From contig NZ_JNIW01000093.1 in assembly GCF_000701425.1 (NCBI RefSeq), positions 1 through 8,578 on the forward strand: a DNA stretch of 8,578 bases. The letters run 5' to 3'. Below the pieces are notes generated by a model. The model worked only from the letters and a program-made list of their open reading frames with translations, searched no databases and was not told the origin of the DNA. Below are positions 1 to 6,713 of the stretch, piece after piece (the stretch's first letter is position 1; the number at the start of each line of letters is the position of its first letter). The stretch comes from Deinococcus frigens DSM 12807 (GTDB lineage: Bacteria; Deinococcota; Deinococci; Deinococcales; Deinococcaceae). Both the position numbers and the translations under genes were made by a program.

Positions 1-321
1 ATGGCGGCTTTTGCCCACAGTGTGGGCGCGAGTGAAGATCACCATGTTCTGGTGGTAGAGGACGGAGCGGGTTTCCATGTCCCTCCAGAGGAGGGACAGC
101 CACCAGGTGTCCAGATCATCACCCTGCCCCCTTACTCACCCGAGTTGCAACCCGTGGAGCGCATGTGGGACCTGACGGACGACACAGTGGCCAATCGCTG
201 GTTCGACACGATGGATGACTTCACTCAGACGCTGGGCCAGCAATGCGCCTGGTTGGAAACCCAGCCAGATCTCATCTCCCAGCAGACCCTCTTCCATTGG
301 TGGCCCTTGTCAAGGAATTAA
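1..321 (+). CDS. IS630-family transposase, C-terminal part (5' end outside window)
   Basis: This is the C-terminal 106 residues of a DDE transposase of the IS630/Tc1-mariner superfamily, the enzyme that cuts and joins the ends of its own insertion sequence. The segment VVEDGAGFH (residues 18-26) matches the strand carrying the second catalytic Asp, here D21. LPPYSPELQPVERMW (42-56) is the family's signature around the last acidic residue, here E53. The first catalytic Asp and the N-terminal helix-turn-helix are absent, so the ATG at base 1 is almost certainly internal and the gene continues to the left. It stops at TAA 319-321, about 160 bp beyond the 3' end of the tRNA operon that faces it. 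The bases just after the stop (322-334, ending in TATA) could hold the right terminal repeat and TA target, but the left end is not visible to confirm it. Confidence 0.82.
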   Translation: MAAFAHSVGASEDHHVLVVEDGAGFHVPPEEGQPPGVQIITLPPYSPELQPVERMWDLTDDTVANRWFDTMDDFTQTLGQQCAWLETQPDLISQQTLFHWWPLSRN

Positions 322-444
322 TGGGAGTCAGTATAAGTGGGAATGTTCGCCCGGTCGGGTGAGAGGTGGGCGCGTGTAACGCCGGGTCACCCGTTGCACG
401 CGGGTTGCACGACAAAGGGCAACCTGGCCCGAAAGCGGTTGCCC

Positions 445-479
445 CAAAACGAGAAGAACGCAGTCTGGGACTGCGTTCT
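445..479 (-). terminator. Intrinsic terminator of the tRNA operon
   Basis: Read on the minus strand, an 11-bp perfect stem (469-479 with 455-465) closes on a 3-nt loop, and is followed by a T-rich stretch ending in GTTTTG. It begins 5 nt after the CCA end of tRNA-Arg, which fits an intrinsic terminator for the operon. A second, weaker hairpin (417-424 with 437-444, 8 bp, 12-nt loop, then TTTG) lies just downstream and could act as a back-up. Confidence 0.75.
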
Positions 480-483
480 GGTG

Positions 484-560
<77 letters not shown>

Positions 561-588
561 ACGAGATGAAATCTGGCAGGCAACGCTG

Positions 589-676
589 TGGCGAAGAGGG
601 AGGGATTCGAACCCTCGATACCTTGCGGTATACATCCTTAGCAGGGATGCGGTTTCAACCACTCACCCACCTCTCC
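589..676 (-). tRNA. tRNA-Ser (anticodon GCT)
   Basis: An 88-nt class II tRNA with encoded CCA. The acceptor stem pairs GGAGAGG with CCTCTTC (one G-T pair), and the discriminator base is G as expected for serine. The anticodon loop CTGCTAA gives anticodon GCU, which reads AGC/AGU. A long variable arm (ATACCGCAAGGTAT, around 622-635) is the serine-type identity element, and the T arm is GAGGG-TTCGAAT-CCCTC. It is the middle gene of the operon, 25 nt after tRNA-Ser(UGA). Confidence 0.97.
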
Positions 677-701
677 TCGGTTGTGCCGGGCCGCTGTGAC
701 G

Positions 702-790
<89 letters not shown>

Positions 791-840
791 ATTCACGGCG
801 GGTGCGGTCTTGGGGAACGGTCCCCAAAAGCGCGAAGGGA

Positions 841-869
841 AGTATAGGGAGGCCCCCCCGACTTGTCAA
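841..869 (-). promoter_or_regulatory. Strong sigma70-type promoter of the tRNA operon
   Basis: On the minus strand, TTGACA (864-869) and TATACT (841-846) are separated by exactly 17 bp: a consensus -35 box and a -10 box with five of six consensus bases. Transcription would start near 834 and give a leader of about 44 nt before tRNA-Ser(UGA). A strong promoter of this kind is typical of stable-RNA operons. The IS1-family element begins 15 bp upstream of the -35 box, so core promoter elements are intact but any natural UP-element region has been replaced. Confidence 0.88.
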
Positions 870-876
870 CGCCACT

Positions 877-884
877 GCGCCCGG
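877..884. repeat. Left copy of the IS1 target-site repeat
   Basis: GCGCCCGG lies directly outside the left terminal repeat, and GCGCCTGG directly outside the right one (1656-1663). Seven of eight bases match. IS1-family elements usually duplicate 8-9 bp of target, so this is most likely the duplication with one later mutation. The match extends by ACT into the right end of the element, so the exact boundary is uncertain by up to 3 bp. Confidence 0.65.
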
Positions 885-923
885 GGTAGTGGACTTTTTG
901 GAATGACGGGTGTTCAATGAAAC

Positions 924-1232
924 ATGAACAGTCTGAAATGTCCGCAGTGCAGAGGCGTCTATATCGTCAAAAACGGCCACGCACACACTGGCAAACAGCG
1001 CTATTTGTGTCGAGCCTGTACCTACCAATCCACCCTGAACCACATCCGCCCATCCATTTCCGCTGAAAAAGTGGAATTGGTGGACCGTTTGCTGTCTGAA
1101 CGCATCTCCCACCGGGGGATCTGCCGGGTGGTCGGGGTCAGCCGGACGTGGTTTCGTCGTTACCTGCAATCGCTGATTCAGACCGTGCCGCACCGTAGTG
1201 ATCCACAAGAGGTGGTGTTTTCAAAAGGGTGA
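924..1232 (+). CDS. IS1-family InsA-like protein (zinc finger and HTH)
   Basis: This 102-residue first frame of the element corresponds to IS1 InsA, which binds the terminal repeats and usually represses transposition when made alone. A C-x2-C...C-x2-C zinc finger is formed by C6, C9, C29 and C32, in the contexts CPQC and CRAC. A helix-turn-helix-like segment follows (about 62-81, ISHRGICRVVGVSRTWF). The frame ends at TGA 1230-1232 and overlaps the second frame, which lies in -1 phase. Most ribosomes should stop here and release this protein; those that slip at 1223-1227 make the full transposase of about 240 residues. No good Shine-Dalgarno sequence precedes the ATG at 924. I chose that start because the zinc finger begins only five residues later, as in InsA. 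Confidence 0.85.
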   Translation: MNSLKCPQCRGVYIVKNGHAHTGKQRYLCRACTYQSTLNHIRPSISAEKVELVDRLLSERISHRGICRVVGVSRTWFRRYLQSLIQTVPHRSDPQEVVFSKG

Positions 1233-1267
1233 GCACTCCAGTACCAGCGAAGCTGGTACTGGAGTGC
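1207..1267 (+). promoter_or_regulatory. Programmed -1 ribosomal frameshift signal of the IS1-family transposase
   Basis: Three parts lie in the correct order and spacing. An SD-like AAGAGGTGG (1207-1215) sits about 10 nt before the slip site, where a 16S pairing site can stimulate backward slippage. The slip site is A_AAA_G (1223-1227; zero-frame codons TCA AAA GGG TGA), where lysine tRNA can re-pair on AAA one base back. Five bases after it comes a perfect 16-bp hairpin, GCACTCCAGTACCAGC (1233-1248) with its complement at 1252-1267 and loop GAA. IS1 itself slips on A_AAA_AAC, so this is a shorter variant. After the slip, reading continues AGG GTG AGC into the DDE frame with no stop. Confidence 0.85.
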
Positions 1268-1645
1268 GACGAGTTATGCACTTTTGTGACGCGGCACACC
1301 CATCAGGTCTGGATCTGGCTGGCCCTGGACCGCCACACCCGCAAAATCGTGAGCTGCTTCATCGGACGGCGGGATGCCGTCAGCGCCTTTGGGCTATGGG
1401 AGGGTTTGCCCACCCCCTATCTGGACGCGGTCTGTCATACAGACCGTCTAGGCGCTTACAAAAGTGTGGTTTTTGGCGCACTGCACCGCATTGGTGGCAC
1501 CCAGCACATCGAGCGATTCAACGCCACACTCCGGGTACGCCTGGCGCATCTGGTGCGCAGAACGCTGTCATTCAGCCGGAAACAGGCCAACCTAGAGATG
1601 CTGATCTGGCTGTTCATCCACCGCTACAACGCGTCATTACCTTAA
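1229..1645 (+). CDS. IS1-family InsB-like DDE transposase domain
   Basis: The second frame of the element, 138 residues if read from the GTG at 1229, is the catalytic half of the IS1-type transposase. It aligns by eye with IS1 InsB: LECDELCTFV (11-20) carries the first Asp (D14), HTDRLGAY (70-77) the second (D72), and HIERFNATLRVRL...LSFSR (93-117) the Glu (E95) with the family's characteristic Arg-rich and LSFS segment. It is in -1 phase to the InsA-like frame and overlaps its stop as GTGA. Expression most likely comes from frameshifting at 1223-1227 and not from starting at GTG, because that codon sits directly before a 16-bp hairpin. The product would then be an InsA-InsB fusion of about 240 residues. 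No catalytic residue is missing, so the enzyme may be functional. Confidence 0.87.
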   Translation: MSTPVPAKLVLECDELCTFVTRHTHQVWIWLALDRHTRKIVSCFIGRRDAVSAFGLWEGLPTPYLDAVCHTDRLGAYKSVVFGALHRIGGTQHIERFNATLRVRLAHLVRRTLSFSRKQANLEMLIWLFIHRYNASLP

Positions 1646-1655
1646 ACTCTCTACT

Positions 1656-1663
1656 GCGCCTGG
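1656..1663. repeat. Right copy of the IS1 target-site repeat
   Basis: GCGCCTGG adjoins the right terminal repeat and differs from the left copy (877-884) at one base. It lies 8 bp from the stop codon of the minus-strand nitrilase-family gene, so the insertion spared that reading frame. Confidence 0.65.
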
Positions 1664-1670
1664 CCTGGGC

Positions 1671-2957
1671 CTAGCGCCTGCGCCGCAGGGCACAGAGGGC
1701 GGCGAACAGGCCCAGCCCGGCCAGCAGCCAGAGGCCCGCTGACGACCTGCGGCCCGGCCCGTCCTGCCCATTCAGGATGATTTCCAGGGCGGCCTCGTGT
1801 GGGGTGCGGGGCGGCGGGGCCAGCGTACTGGCAGGCAGTTCCAGGTCCGCGTGCAGCACGTCCACGCGGTAGGCATTCTCGCGCGGGTGGCCGCTGTGGG
1901 CGGCGAGGTGCCGGCCCACCGTCCGCAATTCCTCGTAGGGGCCGTCGGCCACCCAGGGCGTCAGGGCCAGGAAGCCGGGGCGCGGCTCGGTCATCACGTA
2001 GCTGCGGGGTTCGGGGGCGTCTGCCGTGCGCCCGGTGATGGCGCTCTGGCCGTCGAAACTGAGGTCCAGCAGGTTGCCCACCACCATCGGGTTGACCCCG
2101 TAGCGGATGCTCTGGCCCGAGGTGGTGGCCGTCCAGCACGATTCCAGCCACGCCACCGGCTGATCGCGCAGGTTGGCCGGATCTGGCGGCAGGCCCTCCT
2201 TGGAGGTCCAGGCTGCGCCGTTGGCATCGGGTTGCAGCAGCACGGTGCAGCCGCCCGCCTCCAGCCGCCCGATCACGTCGGGGCGGAAGGCGTCCAGGCT
2301 GATGGCCACGCCCAGATCGCCCACCGGGGTGGGGAAGACGCGCATTTCACTCAGTTCGCCCGGCGTCAGGTCCACGCCGCCCGCCTCCTCGTCGGGGGTC
2401 AGGTGGATCTTGTCGGTCACGCCGATTAGCGTGCCGTCGGGGGCCAGCAGCACAGTCTGGTTGGTCAGGGTGGCCGCCTCGCGCCGGGGCTGTCCGTTCA
2501 CCAGGCGGTAGCGCGGCATGGGCGCAGAGCCGCAGCACAGGTACACGCCGTATTCGCGCGCCAGATCGCGGCAGGTGTGCAGGTACAGCCGGGCGTTGTC
2601 GTCGCTGCCCGCCAGTTGCAGCGTGCGGATAGGGGAGGCCCGCTCGCGCAGCAGCACTGGTAGCACGCGGAATGCGCGGGAGAACACCAGCGCCAGCGCC
2701 ACCCGCTCGAAGGTCTTTAAGGGCAGCGCCCAGCCCCCGCCCCGCAGCACCAGCGGCAGGCCGTTCAGCTCGGTCAGGACCACCAGATTGGGACGGTCCG
2801 GCGAGAGGTGGGGCCGGGCCGCTTCCAACTGGCCGCGCATCCAGCTCCGGAAGGCGTCGGCGCTGACGAAGTTTTCAGCGCTCCATTTTGGCTGCACGGC
2901 GATGGCCCGGAAGTGGCGCGGCGGGCCAGCCATCTGATCGGTCTGCGGCGCAGTCAT
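1671..2957 (-). CDS. Carbon-nitrogen hydrolase (nitrilase superfamily) homologue with Ser at the nucleophile position and a C-terminal membrane segment
   Basis: A 428-residue protein with the nitrilase-superfamily fold, whose members cleave or form carbon-nitrogen bonds with a Glu-Lys-Cys triad. The Glu is E63 (LTELNG) and the Lys is K183 (TDKIHLTPDE). At the nucleophile elbow the sequence reads GVAISLDAFRPDV, where relatives have Cys before a hydrophobic residue and Asp/Glu; here it is S220 (codon AGC, 2298-2300). The usual amidase activity may therefore be lost or altered. After the domain, residues about 407-424 form a hydrophobic stretch (AGLWLLAGLGLFAALCAL) ending in RRRR, with no N-terminal signal peptide, suggesting a C-terminal membrane anchor with the domain in the cytoplasm. 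The ATG at 2957 lies 45 nt after the der stop, so the two are probably co-transcribed. No clear Shine-Dalgarno is seen, and M9 is a possible alternative start. The substrate cannot be told from sequence. Confidence 0.85.
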   Translation of the reverse strand: MTAPQTDQMAGPPRHFRAIAVQPKWSAENFVSADAFRSWMRGQLEAARPHLSPDRPNLVVLTELNGLPLVLRGGGWALPLKTFERVALALVFSRAFRVLPVLLRERASPIRTLQLAGSDDNARLYLHTCRDLAREYGVYLCCGSAPMPRYRLVNGQPRREAATLTNQTVLLAPDGTLIGVTDKIHLTPDEEAGGVDLTPGELSEMRVFPTPVGDLGVAISLDAFRPDVIGRLEAGGCTVLLQPDANGAAWTSKEGLPPDPANLRDQPVAWLESCWTATTSGQSIRYGVNPMVVGNLLDLSFDGQSAITGRTADAPEPRSYVMTEPRPGFLALTPWVADGPYEELRTVGRHLAAHSGHPRENAYRVDVLHADLELPASTLAPPPRTPHEAALEIILNGQDGPGRRSSAGLWLLAGLGLFAALCALRRRR

Positions 2958-3002
2958 GCCCGCAGGCTAATGGTTCGCGGGCGGGGTGGGCTTGCCCGAC
3001 GA

Positions 3003-4328
<1,326 letters not shown>

Positions 4329-4336
4329 TTTCAACG

Positions 4337-4342
4337 CTCCTT
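4337..4342 (-). promoter_or_regulatory. Ribosome-binding site of der
   Basis: AAGGAG on the minus strand, 8 nt before the ATG at 4328. It is one of the few clear Shine-Dalgarno sequences in the window, and it fixes the der start against the longer frame that begins at 4502. Confidence 0.85.
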
Positions 4343-4441
4343 CGGTGTCGGTCAGCCCTGGCGTTATCGGGCTTTCCCGCCGATCTTCCCGCCTGTGGCT
4401 CTTGCCGACGTGGCGAAGCAGAGGGGAAGTACAAGAGGAGA

Positions 4442-4471
4442 AGCCTAGCGCTTGCAGTGTGGAGGGGACAA
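4442..4471 (-). promoter_or_regulatory. Possible promoter of der
   Basis: TTGTCC (4466-4471) and TAGGCT (4442-4447) on the minus strand, 18 bp apart, match the -35 and -10 consensus at four and three of six positions. They would give a leader of about 107 nt. The match is modest and other sites are possible. Confidence 0.25.
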
Positions 4472-4899
4472 GCGTCTGGACCACCATTCCGGGCCTCGGC
4501 AACGGCCCGGACAGTTTGAGCCGACTTCAGGCCGTCTTGACCGCCAGATCGCTCAGGAGTCGCCATCTCTGGAGCCAGTCGAAGGCCCGCCGCTCAAGGT
4601 CCTCGCAGGAGAACACCAGTGGCATCCAGCGGCACTTCAGCCCGGCCCAGACTCAGCCCAGGGAATGGGGTATTCCTGTGGTTCTCCAAAGCTCGGGCGG
4701 CCCGAGGCTGGCAGGCGGTCAGGTCCGCGAGTTGCCTGGCAGCATGGAACGCGGACACCAGCCCAGAACGGACGCCGCCCAGCCCCGAATCTGCTCAGCG
4801 GGTCTCCTGGGAGTGTAATTCTGAGAACCTCGCCTTACCTGGCATCATTCCTTCTCTCTTCAACGAATCTGTCTTACGGTCTTGCGCGCCCCAGACCAC

Positions 4900-4905
4900 T
4901 AGCCT
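4900..4905 (+). promoter_or_regulatory. Possible -10 box of a leaderless transcript
   Basis: TAGCCT fits the TANNNT form and ends 6 nt before the ATG at 4912, the spacing expected if transcription starts at or near the start codon. No Shine-Dalgarno is present before this ATG, which also fits. No good -35 box is visible, so the call is tentative. Confidence 0.4.
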
Positions 4906-4911
4906 CTGCCC

Positions 4912-5658
4912 ATGCCCGCCCGCCCGCCCTTGCCCGCCAAAAGGCCGCCCGAAAAACTCACGCTCAGCCAGCAGCAACCGCCCCCCGAAAATCTGCCCGA
5001 AATCGCGCGGCGTCTGGCCGGGGAATACCTGCCCGATCCGCCCCAGCCCCGCCGGGCCGCCGAGCCGCTGGACGGCCTGATCCAGACCATTCTGTCGCAG
5101 CAGAACACGGCCCCGATCACCCGGAGGCAGTTCCAGGGCCTCAAAACCGCCTACCCGCGCTGGGAGGGGGCGCTGGCGGATGGCCCGGACGGTATCGAGG
5201 CGGTGCTGAAAGCGGCAGGCGGCGGCCTCTCGCGCGTCAAGGCCGGATATATTTACTCGCTGCTGGCGGAGCTGGACGAGACGCGCCCCAGCCTCTCGCT
5301 GCGGGAAACGCGCGATCTGGACGACAGGGCGGCCCGCGAGCTGCTGGAAAGTCTGCCGGGCGTGGGGATGAAAACCGCCAGTTGCGTGCTGCTGTTCGAT
5401 CTGGCGCGGCCCGCTATGCCGGTGGACACGCACATCCACCGCATCGCGCGGCGGCTGGAGCTGGTCCCCGAAGCCTGGAACGCGGTCAAGGTGGAACGCT
5501 GGTTTGATGAAGTGCTGCCGCGCGAGTGGGCGGCCCGCTACACCTTTCATGTCGCGGCCATCCGCCACGGACGCCAGACCTGCCGCGCCCGCAATCCGGC
5601 GTGCGGCGTGTGCGTGCTGCGTGACCTGTGCCCGTCGGCGGCTATTCTGGGCCGATGA
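4912..5658 (+). CDS. nth: Endonuclease III-like DNA glycosylase (HhH-GPD, [4Fe-4S])
   Basis: A 248-residue protein of the endonuclease III family, which excises oxidised pyrimidines and nicks the resulting abasic site in base-excision repair. The helix-hairpin-helix LPGVGMKTA (148-156) holds the catalytic lysine K154, and VDTHIHR (171-177) holds the catalytic aspartate D172. C224, C231, C234 and C240 form the C-x6-C-x2-C-x5-C loop that binds [4Fe-4S]. ILSQQNT (60-66) is the conserved early helix motif. A Pro- and Gln-rich N-terminal stretch of about 25 residues makes it longer than the E. coli enzyme (211). Deinococcus species carry several divergent endonuclease III paralogues, so this may be one of them and may differ in lesion preference; the symbol names the family only. 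Its stop overlaps the next start (ATGA, 5655-5658), implying coupled translation. Confidence 0.9.
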   Translation: MPARPPLPAKRPPEKLTLSQQQPPPENLPEIARRLAGEYLPDPPQPRRAAEPLDGLIQTILSQQNTAPITRRQFQGLKTAYPRWEGALADGPDGIEAVLKAAGGGLSRVKAGYIYSLLAELDETRPSLSLRETRDLDDRAARELLESLPGVGMKTASCVLLFDLARPAMPVDTHIHRIARRLELVPEAWNAVKVERWFDEVLPREWAARYTFHVAAIRHGRQTCRARNPACGVCVLRDLCPSAAILGR

Positions 5659-6704
5659 CCCTGCCGACATTGACCCATGAATTAGAGGTGGCCTCCCGGC
5701 TGGCGCGCGAGGCCGGGGCGCTGCTGCTGCGATGGCGCGCCGTGGGCTTCAGCGTGGAACACAAGACCAGCCCCGAAGACCCCGTGACGGCGGCGGACCG
5801 CGAAGCCTCCGCGCTGATCGTGGCGGGCCTGGGCAAAGAATTTCCCGAAGACGGTCTGCTGAGCGAGGAGGAAACCGACAGCGCCGCCCGGTTGTCGCGC
5901 GGGCGGGTCTGGATCATCGACCCCATCGACGGCACCAGCGAATTCATCAAGGGTACGGCGGATTACTGCGTCAGCATCGGCCTGGCAATTGGCGCTGACG
6001 CCGTGCTGGGCGTGGTCTACGCGCCGTCCACTGACGAGCTGTTCGCGGGGGTGGTGGGTCGGGGCGTCTGGAAAGACGGGCAGCAGGTCCAGCGTGCGGC
6101 CCGTTCGGAGAATTGGCGCATCGCCGTCTCGGACACCGAATTTGGGCGCGAATTGAACCGGCATGACCTGCCGGGGATGCTTCCCAGCGGCAGCATTGCG
6201 CTGAAGCTGGCGCGCCTGAGTGCCGATGAGGCCGATGCCACCTTCACCATGTCGCCGCGCAGCGAGTGGGATATTGCCGCCGGGGACGCTCTTTTGCGGG
6301 CGGCGGGCGGCGAGTTGCGCCGCCGGGACGGGCGGGAGGTCCGCTACAACCAGCCCCAGCCGTATCTGGAACAGGGCCTGATCGCCGGAGTGCCGGGGGC
6401 GCTGACCTGGCTGGAGGGCGAGCTGTCGCGCCGCCGCCTGCCTACCGCTCACCTGGGCCTGAAGGCGTCGGCCCCGGCCTGGAAACACCTGCCCAGAGGC
6501 GATCAGGCCGCGCTCGGCGGTCATCCCGGCGTCAGCATCCGGCACGCGGGGGATGAGGTCCTGGCCCTGCTGGTGGTGGACCCAGAGACCCGCACCGTGA
6601 AACGCGCCGAGGGCGACGCCTTCCACTTGGAACGCCTGACCCGCGATGTGGTTCGCGCACTGGGTCCGCTGGAACCGGGTCCACTCTCGCCTGTAGAGCA
6701 GTAA
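5655..6704 (+). CDS. Inositol monophosphatase / CysQ-family phosphatase with C-terminal extension
   Basis: A 349-residue Mg2+-dependent phosphatase of the inositol monophosphatase superfamily, which includes 3'(2'),5'-bisphosphate nucleotidase (CysQ). The metal-binding sites are EEE (71-73), WIIDPIDGTSEF (86-97; D89 and D92) and EWDIAAGDALLRAAGGEL (204-221; D206). DGTSEFIKG resembles the DGTKEFIK form of CysQ, so removal of PAP in sulfur metabolism is a reasonable guess, but inositol or sugar phosphates cannot be excluded. The catalytic domain ends near residue 250; a further 95-100 residues follow that the family usually lacks. The ATG at 5655 is chosen because it overlaps the upstream stop and starts just before the conserved first helix; an in-frame ATG at 5628 would add nine residues within the glycosylase gene. 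The acetyltransferase gene starts 9 nt downstream. Confidence 0.87.
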   Translation: MTLPTLTHELEVASRLAREAGALLLRWRAVGFSVEHKTSPEDPVTAADREASALIVAGLGKEFPEDGLLSEEETDSAARLSRGRVWIIDPIDGTSEFIKGTADYCVSIGLAIGADAVLGVVYAPSTDELFAGVVGRGVWKDGQQVQRAARSENWRIAVSDTEFGRELNRHDLPGMLPSGSIALKLARLSADEADATFTMSPRSEWDIAAGDALLRAAGGELRRRDGREVRYNQPQPYLEQGLIAGVPGALTWLEGELSRRRLPTAHLGLKASAPAWKHLPRGDQAALGGHPGVSIRHAGDEVLALLVVDPETRTVKRAEGDAFHLERLTRDVVRALGPLEPGPLSPVEQ

Positions 6705-6707
6705 ACT
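6702..6707 (+). promoter_or_regulatory. Possible -10 box of a leaderless acetyltransferase transcript, overlapping a stop codon
   Basis: TAAACT has the TANNNT form and ends 6 nt before the ATG at 6714, the same spacing as at 4900-4905. Its first three bases are the stop codon of the phosphatase gene. The sequence before the ATG has no Shine-Dalgarno. No clear -35 box is present. Confidence 0.4.
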
Positions 6708-6713
6708 TCAATC

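Larger units (their letters stand above)
885..1655 (+). mobile_element. Complete IS1-family insertion sequence (771 bp)
   Basis: A 24-bp terminal repeat at 885-908 (starting GGTAGTGG) matches the reverse complement of 1632-1655 at 15 of 24 positions, best at the outer tip (GTAG) and the inner block (AATGACG). Between them lie the two overlapping transposase frames of an IS1-type element. The length of 771 bp is almost that of IS1 (768 bp), and the outer tip resembles the IS1 end in starting with GGT. The element is flanked by a near-perfect 8-bp direct repeat. All expected parts are present, so it may still be active. It sits in a very narrow gap: about 22 bp once separated the -35 box of the tRNA promoter from the stop codon of the nitrilase-family gene at 1671. 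Confidence 0.85.
4329..4911. other. Divergent intergenic region between der and the endonuclease III-like gene; possible decayed gene
   Basis: These 583 bases hold no convincing intact gene. On the minus strand two overlapping open stretches in different frames, 4594-4794 and 4527-4652, have protein-like composition, for example AFHAARQLADLTACQPRAARALEN and EDLERRAFDWLQRWRLLSDL. A frameshift between them could mark a decayed gene; I do not recognise a family. The der-proximal part must carry the der promoter and ribosome-binding site. The other end carries the -10-like box before the gene at 4912. Confidence 0.35.

Noticed and set aside
393..411. GTTGCACG twice, 3 bp apart, near the tRNA-Arg 3' end, as an integrase attachment site.
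   Set aside because: It is short, is not a copy of the tRNA 3' end, and no integrase gene is present.
1233..1267. The perfect 16-bp palindrome as a transcription terminator inside the IS element.
   Set aside because: No T tract follows (GACGAG comes next), and its place 5 nt after a slip site fits a frameshift stimulator much better.
874..1660. An exact 8-bp repeat ACTGCGCC (874-881 and 1653-1660) as the IS1 target duplication.
   Set aside because: It would shift the element ends by 3 bp and remove most of the match between the outer tips of the terminal repeats; the one-mismatch pair at 877-884/1656-1663 fits the ends better.
4329..4502. A 58-codon N-terminal extension of der from an in-frame ATG at 4502.
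   Set aside because: Der proteins start directly at the first G1 strand, AAGGAG lies 8 nt before the ATG at 4328, and the extension has no family-like sequence.
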